DNA from: Albimonas sp963816545
GTDB taxonomy: Bacteria; Pseudomonadota; Alphaproteobacteria; Rhodobacterales; Rhodobacteraceae
Direction of reading: 5' to 3'
DNA length: 64,000 nucleotides
Assembly (NCBI GenBank): GCA_963816545.1
Contig: CAWFLE010000011.1
Coordinates: 24,925 to 88,924, forward strand
Every line of letters starts with the position of its first letter. The first letter of the stretch is position 1. The translations under genes and the position numbers were made by a program. Shown here in pieces: positions 40,594 to 48,804 of this stretch. The notes under the pieces were generated by a model that saw nothing but the letters and a program-made list of their open reading frames with translations, did not search any database and was not told where the DNA came from.

Positions 40594-41994
40594 GATCATG
40601 TCCCGGGGCGTGGTGTAGGAGCGCCGGCCCTCGGAGAGAGATCCGAGGCTGATCAGGACGCCACGGCGGGCAGCCTGACTGTGGGAGTGTCGGTGACGCG
40701 GGCGAGGCTTTCAAGCGACATGTACCGGCGCGCCAGGGCCCATTCGTCGTTGGTCTCCAGCATCAGCGCGCCAACGAGCCGGACGATGGCCTCATCGTTC
40801 GGGAAGATGCCGACGACGTCTGACCGCCGCTTGACCTCGCGGTTGACGCGCTCGAGTGGGGTCGTCGACGCGATCTGAGCCCGATGCTCGCGAGGGAAGG
40901 ACATGTAGGCCAGGACCTCGTCGCGGGAGGCGTCCATGAAGGCGCCGAGCTTCTCGTTCTTCTCGCGCGGCGCGTCGGCTACGGCGTCCCCCTGGGCTTC
41001 CGCACCTTCCTTGTTCTCCTGCGCGAAGATGGTCTTCAGCATCGCCGCGACCGCAGTGCGCTGCTTGGCCGGGGCGTGCGCCAACGCGTTCCGCATCCAG
41101 TGGATCCGGCGCCTCTGACGGGTCGCGTTGAACACTCGCCGCGCGGCCGCCCGCAGGCCCTTGTGGTCGTCGGCGATCACCAGCTTCACGCCGCGCAGTC
41201 CGCGATCGGCGAGGGAGCGCAGGAAATCGGTCCAGAAGGTCTCGGCTTCCGAGGGCCCCGTGGCGACGCCCAGCCCCTCGCGCTTGCCGTCCTCGTTCAC
41301 CGCGACAGCGATTATCGCCGCGCGGCTGACGATGCGCCCGCCCTCGCGGACCTCGAGGTAGGTGGCATCCAGCCAGAGATAGGGCCACGCCCCCTCCAGG
41401 GGACGGGTGAGGAAGGCATTCACCCGCTCGTCGATCTCGACGCAGAGGCGGCTGACCTGGGACTTCGACAGGCCGCCCGCGCCCATGGCCTTCACCAGAT
41501 CGTCCACGGAGCGGGTCGAAACGCCGTGGACGCAGGCCTCCTGTATCACCGCGACGAGCGCCTTCTCGGCCGTGCGGCGCGGCTCGAGGAAACTGGGGAA
41601 GTAGCTGCCCTTGCGCAGCTTCGGGATCTCCAGCGCGATCCGTCCGGCGCGGGCGTCCCAGTCGCGATCCCGGTATCCGTTCCGCTGGACCTCGCGCAGG
41701 GGCGACCGCGCGCCCTTCGAGGCGCCCGTCCGCGCCTCGACTTCCAGCTCCATGATCCGCTCGGCCGCAAAGGCCAGCATCTCGCGCACGAGATCGCCAT
41801 CGGCCTGCTTCTCAACCAGCTCGACCAGCGCCATTCTCTCATCGGTCATCGTCGTCTCCGTTCAGGTTCCAGGTCTTGCAACCCGAACCTTCTCCGAAGA
41901 CCGGCGATGGCCGCCAGCGTCACCCCAGGCCGCGCGCTGCGCTACGCCAGGGGCTCCGCGCGCGGCCTCCTACACCACCACCTGGGACACAGCC
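40594..41994 (-). mobile_element. IS256-family element, copy 2 (1401 bp)
   Basis: Both ends coincide exactly with those of copy 1 (8557-9957), and the inner sequence differs at about five positions by eye. No target duplication is seen: the flanks are TCTCCGTG on the left and TCCGGATT on the right. This suggests deletion or recombination at one end after insertion. The two copies are direct repeats enclosing about 30.6 kb. Confidence 0.92.
40653..41849 (-). CDS. IS256-family transposase, copy 2
   Basis: This 398-residue protein is almost identical to that at 8616-9812, with three visible substitutions (DARAG, DAPREK, EHRAQ). The DDE residues in LWLDATYLEVREGG, KLVIADDHKG and TPLERVNREVKRR are present, so it is probably active. 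Its left flank is the IS5/hsdM relic zone and its right flank leads directly into the hydrolase-membrane protein gene. Confidence 0.95.
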   Translation of the reverse strand: MTDERMALVELVEKQADGDLVREMLAFAAERIMELEVEARTGASKGARSPLREVQRNGYRDRDWDARAGRIALEIPKLRKGSYFPSFLEPRRTAEKALVAVIQEACVHGVSTRSVDDLVKAMGAGGLSKSQVSRLCVEIDERVNAFLTRPLEGAWPYLWLDATYLEVREGGRIVSRAAIIAVAVNEDGKREGLGVATGPSEAETFWTDFLRSLADRGLRGVKLVIADDHKGLRAAARRVFNATRQRRRIHWMRNALAHAPAKQRTAVAAMLKTIFAQENKEGAEAQGDAVADAPREKNEKLGAFMDASRDEVLAYMSFPREHRAQIASTTPLERVNREVKRRSDVVGIFPNDEAIVRLVGALMLETNDEWALARRYMSLESLARVTDTPTVRLPAVAS

Positions 41995-42102
41995 TCCGGA
42001 TTACACCTCGGCGGTAGAGCGCGGTGCAGCCTCTGAGCCGATAAGCAGCCTTCTGCGAATTGGCCGGTCCCTGCCGCCGCCTGCGCGGTATGTTCGTGCT
42101 CG

Positions 42103-43575
42103 ATGATTCGACGCCGCGCCATGATGATCGTCTGCGCGGCCGCAGCCCTCACGGCCGCGGCGCTCGGCGTATTCATGCTGGAGCGCCAGCGCGCCGGTCT
42201 TTCCGTGGAGGAGATGCGGCTCGCGTCGTCTCCGGTCACGGTGTGGCGGGCGGAGGAGGGGGCGTCCGGTCCGCTGGTCTTCGTCGCGCACGGCTACGCG
42301 GGGTCGCGGCAGATGATGCAGCCGACGGCGATCGCGCTCGCGCGCGCGGGCTTTGTCGTCGCAGCCTTCGACTTCCATGGACATGGCCGGCATCCGGAGC
42401 CGATGTCGGCGGATGTGACGTCGCTTGAGGGCACGACGGCGCAGCTCGTGGAACAGACGCTCGCGGTCGCGGACGCCGCGCGGGAGCTTGAGGGCGTGAC
42501 GGGGCTGGTCGCGCTCGTCGGACATTCCATGGCCACCGACGTCGTGATCCGCGCCGCGCAGAGGATGGAGGACGTGGCGGCGGTGGTCGCGATCTCCATG
42601 TATTCGGACGCGGTCACGCCGGAGTTCCCGGAGAGGCTGCTGATCGTCTCCGGCGCGCTGGAAGACCGGCTGCGGCAGGTGGCGCTGGAGCGCCTGCGCC
42701 AGGTCGAGCCCGGCGCGGAGGAGGGCGAAACGGCGGTGGAGGGCGACGTGGCGAGGCGGGCCGTGGCGGCGCCGCTGGTGGGCCATGTGGGCGTGCTCTA
42801 CAGCCGGGAGACGCTTGAGGAGGCGCGCGACTGGATCGCGGAGGCCATGGGGCGGCCGGCGACGGGCGAGGCGCCGAGTGTCGGGCCCTGGCTGATCCTG
42901 CTGCTCGCCGCCGTGGTCGGGCTGGCCTGGCCGCTGGCGGGGCTGCTGGGGCCGCCCGCGGCGGCGGAGCGGCGCACGGGGCGCGCAGTCTGGCTGTCGA
43001 TCGCGGCGCCCGCGATCCCTGCGCTGGCGGCGGCGACGCTGGTTTCGGAGGGGGCGCTAGGCCTGAGCGCCTTCGGCGGGCTGACGGCGTTCTTCGGGAT
43101 CTGGGGGTTCTTGCAGCTTGCGCTTCTGTGGCGCGAGGGGCTGCGCCCGCAGGCGGTGCGGACGGCGGGGTTCCTGCTGCTGCTGGTCTGGGGGCTGGGG
43201 CTGTTCGCGCCGGCGCTCGATCGCTACGGGGCGTCGTTCGTGCCCACCGGGCCGAGGATCGAGGTGATGCTGCTGCTGGTGGCGGGGACCGTGCCGTTCT
43301 GCCTTGGCGACGTCCTTGCGACGCGAGGCGTAGGCTGGCTGCCGTGGATCGTGGCGCGGATCGCGCCGCTGGCGGCGCTGCTCGCGGCCATGGCGCTGTC
43401 GCCGCGCCTGGGGATCGCGTTCACGGTGCTGCCGGTCCTGGTGCTGTTCTGGCTAGTCTACGGGCTGGCGGGCCGCTGGATCGCGGCGCGCAGCGGGCCC
43501 GGGACGGCGGGGCTCGCGCTCGGCATCATCCTCGCCTGGGCGCTGGCGGCGAGCACCCCGCTCGTGGCGTCCTGA
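42103..43575 (+). CDS. Alpha/beta hydrolase fused to a multi-span membrane domain
   Basis: The protein has 490 residues. After an N-terminal anchor (MMIVCAAAALTAAALGVFML), residues 40-250 are an alpha/beta hydrolase: LVFVAHGYAGSRQMMQPTAI, AAFDFHGHGRHPE and the nucleophile elbow LVGHSMATDVVIRAAQRMED, with a late His in APLVGHVGVLYS. Residues 265-490 form about seven membrane helices (WLILLLAAVVGLAWPLAGLL onwards). The hydrolase would face the periplasm, by orientation of the first anchor, and may act on a lipid or peptide substrate. I know no characterised homologue. It stands alone between mobile elements; IS256 copy 2 ends 108 bases upstream and could supply a promoter. Confidence 0.85.
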   Translation: MIRRRAMMIVCAAAALTAAALGVFMLERQRAGLSVEEMRLASSPVTVWRAEEGASGPLVFVAHGYAGSRQMMQPTAIALARAGFVVAAFDFHGHGRHPEPMSADVTSLEGTTAQLVEQTLAVADAARELEGVTGLVALVGHSMATDVVIRAAQRMEDVAAVVAISMYSDAVTPEFPERLLIVSGALEDRLRQVALERLRQVEPGAEEGETAVEGDVARRAVAAPLVGHVGVLYSRETLEEARDWIAEAMGRPATGEAPSVGPWLILLLAAVVGLAWPLAGLLGPPAAAERRTGRAVWLSIAAPAIPALAAATLVSEGALGLSAFGGLTAFFGIWGFLQLALLWREGLRPQAVRTAGFLLLLVWGLGLFAPALDRYGASFVPTGPRIEVMLLLVAGTVPFCLGDVLATRGVGWLPWIVARIAPLAALLAAMALSPRLGIAFTVLPVLVLFWLVYGLAGRWIAARSGPGTAGLALGIILAWALAASTPLVAS

Positions 43576-43895
43576 TCCGCGTTGCGCACGCGTCCCGCGT
43601 CGGCGTTCGTGGCGGCCTGCTCGCGCCGTGGAACTGGAGGGGCATGGGATCAGCGGAATCCGCGTTCTACCGACGTCAACGCCGGCTCGGCCGATGCCGC
43701 CATCCCTTCGCTGACTTGCCCGATGCCGAACATTCGGCGGCCCTCAATGTACCGGCCCAAGCGGTAGGCGGAAGCGGAGCTCTCCAGCACGAAGTCCTAC
43801 ACCGCTAGAGCGGCGGCCGGTCTGAGTGAATTGCGGGATTCCCTCCGGGAGCGGGTTCTGATTCATGCTGGCGGCCGGGCGGGAGGCCGGCCGCC

Positions 43896-44208
43896 ATGTC
43901 GAAAGCCCTTTCGCTCGATCTTCGAACCCGAGTTCTCGCCGCCGTCGCGGAGGGGGCCAGCCGTCGGCAGGCCGCCGCACGCTTCGGCGTGAGCCCGGCC
44001 AGCGTAAGCCGCTGGCGTGCGCTGGCCCGCACGCAGGGCAACGCCCGGCCGGGGCCGCTCGGCGGCGACCGGCGGTCGGCGCGGGTGGAGGCGCAGGCCG
44101 AGCTGATCCTGCGCCTGCTGGGCGAGACGCCCGACGCCACGATCGAGGAGCTGCGCGTCGTGCTCGCCGATCATGGCCAGAGCTTCGGCTACGGCACGCT
44201 GCGCCGGT
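43896..44208 (+). pseudogene. IS630 transposase C, N-terminal part
   Basis: SKALSLDLRTRVLAAVAEGA and RRQAAARFGVSPASVSRWRA form the helix-turn-helix of IS630 OrfA, followed by AQAELILRLLGETPDATIEE and HGQSFGYGTLRR. The gene is cut by the IS3 element exactly after the CGGT target at 44205-44208. The product would end a few codons inside the IS3 element at TGA 44214-44216. Confidence 0.85.
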
Positions 44209-44272
44209 TGACCTGACCCCTTGTTTCTCCTCCACGGCGTGCTGGGATCCCGACCGACTGGAAGGGACCGGA

Positions 44273-44539
44273 ATGAAGCGCAGCAGGTTCACGGAAGAGC
44301 AGATCATCGGCGTTCTGCGGGAGCAGGAGGCCGGGGCCACGGTGGCGGAGCTATGCCGCAAGCACGGGATGTCATCGGCGACGTTCTACGCCTGGAAGGC
44401 GAAGTACGGCGGGATGGACGTCTCCGACGCGAAGCGGCTGAAGGCCCTCGAGGACGAGAACGCCCGGCTGAAGCGGCTCTACGCCGACGCGATGCTCGAC
44501 AACGCCGGGTTGAAGGATCTGCTGTCAAAAAAATGGTGA
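44273..44539 (+). CDS. IS3-family OrfA (DNA-binding subunit)
   Basis: The protein has 88 residues: KRSRFTEEQIIGVLREQEAG, helix-turn-helix VAELCRKHGMSSATFYAWKA, then a leucine-zipper-like helix KRLKALEDENARLKRLYADA and the end LKDLLSKKW. It is complete. Near its end an A7 run (44527-44533) allows -1 slippage into orfB, the standard way IS3 elements make their transposase. Confidence 0.93.
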   Translation: MKRSRFTEEQIIGVLREQEAGATVAELCRKHGMSSATFYAWKAKYGGMDVSDAKRLKALEDENARLKRLYADAMLDNAGLKDLLSKKW

Positions 44540-45479
44540 CGCCCGCCGTGATGCGGGACGCGGTCGCGCATCACCGTGCCTGTCACGGGATGAGCGAGCG
44601 GCGGGCGTGCACCTTGATCTCGGCGGACCGCAGCTCGGTCCGCTACCGAAGCCGGCGCCCCGACGATGCTGGCCTGCGCCGGCGCCTGCGCGAGCTGGCG
44701 GAGCAGCGCCGGCGGTTCGGCTATCGCCGGCTGCATGTGCTGTTGCGTGCGGAGGGCTGGGCCATGAACCGCAAGAAGACCCAGCGGCTCTACGGTGAGG
44801 AGGGGCTGGCTGTGCGGCGGCGCAGATCCCGCCGCCGGATCGCGGTCGCGCGCACGCCGATACCGGCGCCGGACGGACCGAACAGCCGCTGGTCGATGGA
44901 CTTCGTGCATGACCAACTGGCCGGCGGAGGCAGGTTCCGCGTGCTGAACATCATCGACGACGTGACGAAGGAGTGTCTGGCGGCGATCCCGGACGCCTCG
45001 ATCTCCGGCAGACGGGTCGTCCGGGAGCTGAAGGTCCTCATCGAGACCCGCGGCAAGCCACGCATCGTGGTCAGCGACAACGGGACGGAGTTCACCTCGA
45101 CGGCCGTCCTGACCTTCGCGCAGGCGGAGAAGCTGGACTGGCGATACATCGCGCCGGGAAAGCCGACCCAAAACGCCTTCGCCGAGAGCTTTCAGGGCCG
45201 GATGCGGGACGAATGCCTCAATGAGCACCTGTTTTTCTCGATGAACCACGTCCGGGCGATCCTCCGCGGATGGGTCGACGACTACAACACCGTGAGGCCG
45301 CACTCGGCGATCGGCTACATGACGCCGGCCGCCTACGCAGCCTCCCTGAAACCGCAATGGGCATCGCCGCTGCACGACCTCGAAGGCTCCGCGCCGCTGC
45401 CCATTGCTCACGCCGCCCTGACGGGCAAATCTCAACCCACGATTCGGCCGCCCGCGGATGAGCGCAAGGGGTCAGGTCA
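44527..45479 (+). CDS. IS3-family OrfB (integrase-like transposase)
   Basis: It is read by -1 frameshift from orfA at the A7 run. Coding includes MVTPAVMRDAVAHHRACHGM, LRELAEQRRRFGYRRLHVLL, WSMDFVHDQLAGGGRFRVLN (first Asp), RIVVSDNGTEFTSTAVL (second Asp), TQNAFAESFQGRMRDECLNE (Glu) and VDDYNTVRPHSAIGYMTPAA, a complete rve core. No stop occurs before the right terminal repeat. The frame runs on into the interrupted IS630 gene and ends only at 46239, so the product is extended unless a missed indel is present. Confidence 0.88.
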
Positions 45480-46120
45480 CGGTTCTTCCAGCGCCACGGC
45501 ATCACGCGCAAAAAAAGACGGCCCATGCCGGCGAGCAGGATCGCCCCGACGTCCTGAAGCGCCGCCGGGCCTGGTTCGAGCAACAGATCGACCTCGATCC
45601 GGACCGGCTCGTCTTCATCGACGAGACCTGGGCAAAGACCAACATGGGCCGCACCCACGGCCGGGCCCCGCGTGGCGAACGCCTGCGCATGGGCTTCCCC
45701 CACGGCCACTGGAAGACGACCACCTTCGTCGGCGCGCTGACCACCCGCGGGATGATCGCGCCGTTCGTGCTGAGCGGACCGATCAACCGGGACGCCTTCG
45801 AAGCCTATGTCGAGAGCGTCCTCGCGCCGGAACTGCGCCCGGGCGACATCGTCGTCATGGACAACCTCTCCAGCCACAAGGGGCCGAGGGCGCAGGCGCT
45901 GATCGAGGCGGCCGGAGCCGAACTCCGCTTCCTCCCGCCCTACAGCCCCGACTTCAATCCGATCGAGAACGCCTTCGCCAAGCTCAAGGCGCTCTTGCGC
46001 AGGGCCGGCGAGCGCACCGTCGAGGGCCTCTGGGCCGCCATCGGCCGGATCGTCGACCTCTTCGGTCCCGCCGAGTGCGCCAACTACTTCAGCGCCTGCG
46101 GATACGATCCAGACTGGTAG
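45480..46120 (+). pseudogene. IS630 transposase C, catalytic part
   Basis: After the IS3 element the gene resumes as FFQRHGITRKK and, after an A7 run (45510-45516), KTAHAGEQDRPDVLKRRRAW. The catalytic Asp residues are in LVFIDETWAKTNMGRTHGRA and DIVVMDNLSSHKGPRAQALI, and the Glu in YSPDFNPIENAFAKLKALLR; the stop is at 46118-46120. The A7 run is again the likely slippage point. The gene is inactive because of the IS3 insertion. Confidence 0.88.
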
Positions 46121-46132
46121 GCTTCCGCTCTA

Positions 46133-46674
46133 GCGAACTTTACGGCGAAAGTGCAGTTTCCGCCGAGAATTGGCAGCGCGACCAACCCGGTCGTATTATC
46201 GGTGCCCGTCAGGACCCCCGCCCATGCCGGATTCGCTAGAGCAGATGTGGCTCGGGAAATCTGGACAGAGGCGTTGAGTGAATTGTCCGCGCGACATCGG
46301 CATGATGCCGAGAGCGAGGAGAGACCATGACCAAACGACCGCGCCGGAATTACAGCCCGGCATCCAAGGCGAAGGTGGCGCTGGCCGGTCGCGCCAATGT
46401 AGACCTTCTGAGGGCGAGACCGATGTCAGTAGCCTGAGGACATGCACCGAGAGCGCACCAGACCCCTTTATTCCATCCCGATTCACAGGACGTCGTCTAC
46501 CGGCAGGTGGCGGGTCGCTTTCCGAGCGCTTGGGGAAGCGCTCGCCTTCCTAAGGAATGGCTCCACGTCGAAAGCGCGGGAATGGAATTGGTAAGGCACT
46601 CCCGGGCTTGGAACTCCGCGCAAGGACCCGCGGCGGAAGGCCTGCCTGTTGCTCGCCGCTGGCATGAGCGCGGC
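46133..46674. other. Junction zone of IS fragments
   Basis: At 46327-46386 MTKRPRRNYSPASKAKVALA is the start of an IS3-type OrfA. It is joined at 46387 to RANVDLLRARP, the last residues of an ISL3-type transposase like that ending at 7784, with stop near 46437. The remainder to 46674 shows no supported gene. This is a double relic formed by deletion. Confidence 0.6.
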
Positions 46675-47403
46675 TCAGTGCGCGAGCGCGAGCGTCCGGT
46701 CTTGACCATGGGCGTTGATCAAGCGAGCCACCGCGCCAGTCGCCTTCATCTCTCTGACGAACTCCTGCAGGAGTTTCAGCCCGCGCTCCCTTCCGCGGAT
46801 CGTGCATACGGCCTGCTGAACCGCCATGAAGCGGCCTGGAAGAATCCGGCTGCCAGGCAGCTCAGCCGCGTCCTGTTCCAGCCGGGGCCTCAGGCCGGCA
46901 AGGGCGTCGAGACCTTCGTCCACGAAGCGCCCCAGCGATCCGTTCAACCCACGCGCCGGCCTCAAATCGGCCCGCCTGAAATTTGCCTCGAGCCAGAGAT
47001 GGTATGCTGATCGCTCCGCCGCTGCGATCGTCGTGCCGACGCGGTCGAGATCGGCGCATTCGCGGGCGGAGGAGCCTGCGGGAACGAGGAAGGTCGCCTC
47101 TATCTCCACATAGGGCTCCGTGAAGGCCAGATGATCGCTCCGCTTCGGATCCGCTCCGACGAATCCCACGTCCCATGCGCCCGACGCCGCGGAATCCACG
47201 AGATCGCCGGGGCTCGCGTATTCCAGGAATTGCAGGGGGAGCCCTATGCGCCCGGCCAACGCAGCGGCGAGCGACGGCGCGACGCCCTCGGGGGCTCCAT
47301 CGGGTGAGCGTCCGCTCACGAGAAGGTAGTTTCCGGTGTTAAGCGCGACGCGAAGCGCGCCTTCGGGGGCGATTTCGGCCAGTGCTGCCGGATCGGGCTG
47401 CAT
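46675..47403 (-). CDS. Family 3 solute-binding protein without a signal peptide
   Basis: The 242-residue protein has a strong GAGGAGG site before its ATG. MQPDPAALAEIAPEGALRVA, GNYLLVSGRSPDGAPEGVAP, YASPGDLVDSAASGAWDVGF and DHLAFTEPYVEIEATFLVPA show the SBP_bac_3 fold of polar amino-acid binding proteins. No hydrophobic leader or lipobox precedes the domain, so it should be cytoplasmic, and no permease or ATPase is adjacent. It is divergent from the GntR regulator (91 bases apart). It may act as a cytosolic sensor or ligand buffer rather than a transporter part. Confidence 0.85.
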   Translation of the reverse strand: MQPDPAALAEIAPEGALRVALNTGNYLLVSGRSPDGAPEGVAPSLAAALAGRIGLPLQFLEYASPGDLVDSAASGAWDVGFVGADPKRSDHLAFTEPYVEIEATFLVPAGSSARECADLDRVGTTIAAAERSAYHLWLEANFRRADLRPARGLNGSLGRFVDEGLDALAGLRPRLEQDAAELPGSRILPGRFMAVQQAVCTIRGRERGLKLLQEFVREMKATGAVARLINAHGQDRTLALAH

Positions 47404-47494
47404 CGGGACCTCCTCGAAACGGGGCGGCGGGTTGGACGTAATGCGGAGAAGCCGCTAGGCTATGATCACGACCGCCAGGCCGGAGAAGACTACA

Positions 47495-48184
47495 ATGGAT
47501 ATGGACGTGATCCCGGCGGTCGAGGTGCCGAAGCGCATGGGCGACGAGGTCCAGCGGATCTTCGACGCGCTGGTGGACGACATTCTCAACGGACGACTGC
47601 ACGCCGACGAGAAGCTGAGCGAGCCGGCGCTCGCCCGCCGCTTCGGCGTGAGCCGCGGTCCCCTCCGCGAAGCGGTCCGCCGATTGGAAGAGCGGAAGCT
47701 CGTGAGCCGCACGCCGAATTTCGGCGCCCGCGTGGCGAGCTACACGCCGCGGCAGATCCTCGAGCATTACCAAATTCGGGAGGCGCTCGAGAGCCTGGCG
47801 GCGCGGCTCGCCGCCGAGAACATGACGGACGTCGAGGTCGCGTCCCTCCGCAAGGCGTTCGACGACGAGGTGACGCGCGGACGATCGGCGGACTACCGGC
47901 GCGATTTCCACATGCACATCGTGCGCGGATCGCACAACTCGCGCCTTATCCAGCTGCTTGGAGAGGACTACTACCGGCTCTTCAAGCTCTGGCGCATGAA
48001 TGCGCCGTGGCTTCGTTCGGGGGGCGCGGAGTCGTGGGAAGATCACCGCCGGATCCTCGAGGCGGTCGAGCGGCGGGACCCGGAGGTGGCGGAGCTGCTC
48101 ATGCGGCGGCACATCTCCCGCCTGAGACGGGAGAGCGAGGAGCGGCTCATGCGCAACGGTGTGGAACGGGCCGGCAGGGCGTGA
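47495..48184 (+). CDS. GntR-family regulator (FadR/FCD subfamily)
   Basis: The protein has 229 residues. I chose the ATG at 47495, with CGGAGAAG seven bases upstream, over the frame start at 47462. Residues 20-75 form the winged helix-turn-helix (DEVQRIFDALVDDILNGRLH, LARRFGVSRGPLREAVRRLE). Residues 90-225 form the FCD effector domain with LEHYQIREALESLAARLAAE, RRDFHMHIVRGSHNSRLIQL and HRRILEAVERRDPEVAELLM, including the Asp/His metal-site residues. FCD regulators usually bind small carboxylic acids. It converges on the leuD-like gene with five bases between stops and is the only regulator of the lyase/hydratase cluster. Confidence 0.92.
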   Translation: MDMDVIPAVEVPKRMGDEVQRIFDALVDDILNGRLHADEKLSEPALARRFGVSRGPLREAVRRLEERKLVSRTPNFGARVASYTPRQILEHYQIREALESLAARLAAENMTDVEVASLRKAFDDEVTRGRSADYRRDFHMHIVRGSHNSRLIQLLGEDYYRLFKLWRMNAPWLRSGGAESWEDHRRILEAVERRDPEVAELLMRRHISRLRRESEERLMRNGVERAGRA

Positions 48185-48189
48185 CGGCA

Positions 48190-48804
48190 TCAGCGGCCAT
48201 GGATCCATGGCCGCCGCGCCGCGTCCGCCTTCTGGAACGCGGCGATCTCGTCCAGCCGCCCGAGCGTGAGTCCGAGATCGTCCAGACCGTGCAGCAGGTT
48301 CTGGCGTCGAAGCTCGTCCAGTTCGAACGGGATCGGGTCCAGTCCGGGCGGCGTCACGGTCTTCGCCTCCAGATCCGCGGTGAACTCCGCCTCCGGCGCG
48401 GCCCTCGCGACCTCGGCCAGCGTCTCGACGGTTTCCATCGGCAGACGAATGGGCAGGACGCCGTTCTGGAAGCAGTTGTTGTAGAAGATGCCGCCGAAGC
48501 CGGGGGCGATCACGCAGCGCACTCCCATCCCCCACAGCGCCCAGACCGCGCCCTCGCGCGACGAGCCGCAGCCGAAATTGGGGCCGGCGAGCAGGATCGG
48601 CGCTCCGCGCCATTCGGGGCGGTTGAGGAGGAAGTCCGGGTTCTCGGAGCCGTCCTCCAGGTAGCGCCACGATTCGAAGCCGTAGGGCCCGAGCTGGTCG
48701 CGTTCGAGGTCGGTCAGCCGCTCGATGCGGATGATGACGTCGGTGTCCACGTTCTGAGCCATGAGCGGCGCGGCGCGGCCATGGATGCGGGAGACGGGGG
48801 TCAT
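48190..48804 (-). CDS. leuD: LeuD-like small subunit of aconitase-family hydratase (pair 1)
   Basis: This 204-residue protein shows the LeuD swivel domain: NVDTDVIIRIERLTD, GFESWRYLEDGSENPDFLLN, then the substrate-binding loop GPNFGCGSSREGAVWALWGM and PGFGGIFYNNCFQNG. Its ATG overlaps the leuC-like stop as ATGA, showing coupled translation with its large subunit. Although the family name is 3-isopropylmalate dehydratase small subunit, the setting next to a second leuCD pair and four carbon-carbon lyases argues for a catabolic hydratase on another hydroxy or unsaturated dicarboxylate. The symbol reflects homology only. Confidence 0.92.
   Translation of the reverse strand: MTPVSRIHGRAAPLMAQNVDTDVIIRIERLTDLERDQLGPYGFESWRYLEDGSENPDFLLNRPEWRGAPILLAGPNFGCGSSREGAVWALWGMGVRCVIAPGFGGIFYNNCFQNGVLPIRLPMETVETLAEVARAAPEAEFTADLEAKTVTPPGLDPIPFELDELRRQNLLHGLDDLGLTLGRLDEIAAFQKADAARRPWIHGR

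Larger units (their letters stand above)
44209..45479 (+). mobile_element. IS3-family element (IS407 group, 1271 bp)
   Basis: The ends are inverted repeats TGACCTGACCCCTT and AAGGGGTCAGGTCA, flanked by the 4-bp duplication CGGT (44205-44208 and 45480-45483). The 4-bp duplication and the TGACCTGACCCC start fit the IS407 group. It carries orfA and orfB with the usual -1 slippage site. Confidence 0.9.
43806..46132 (+). mobile_element. IS630-family element C, interrupted by an IS3 element
   Basis: The ends share the inverted repeat CTAGAGCGG (at 43805 and, reverse-complemented, near 46133), each containing the TA expected at IS630 borders. The transposase is split by a 1271-bp IS3 element with a 4-bp target duplication. 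Removing it gives an element of about 1.05 kb, a normal IS630 size. Confidence 0.75.

Noticed and set aside
8557..41994. Composite transposon bounded by the two IS256 copies
   Set aside because: Copy 1 carries its own perfect 8-bp duplication, so it arrived as a single element; the outer flanks of the pair do not match each other.
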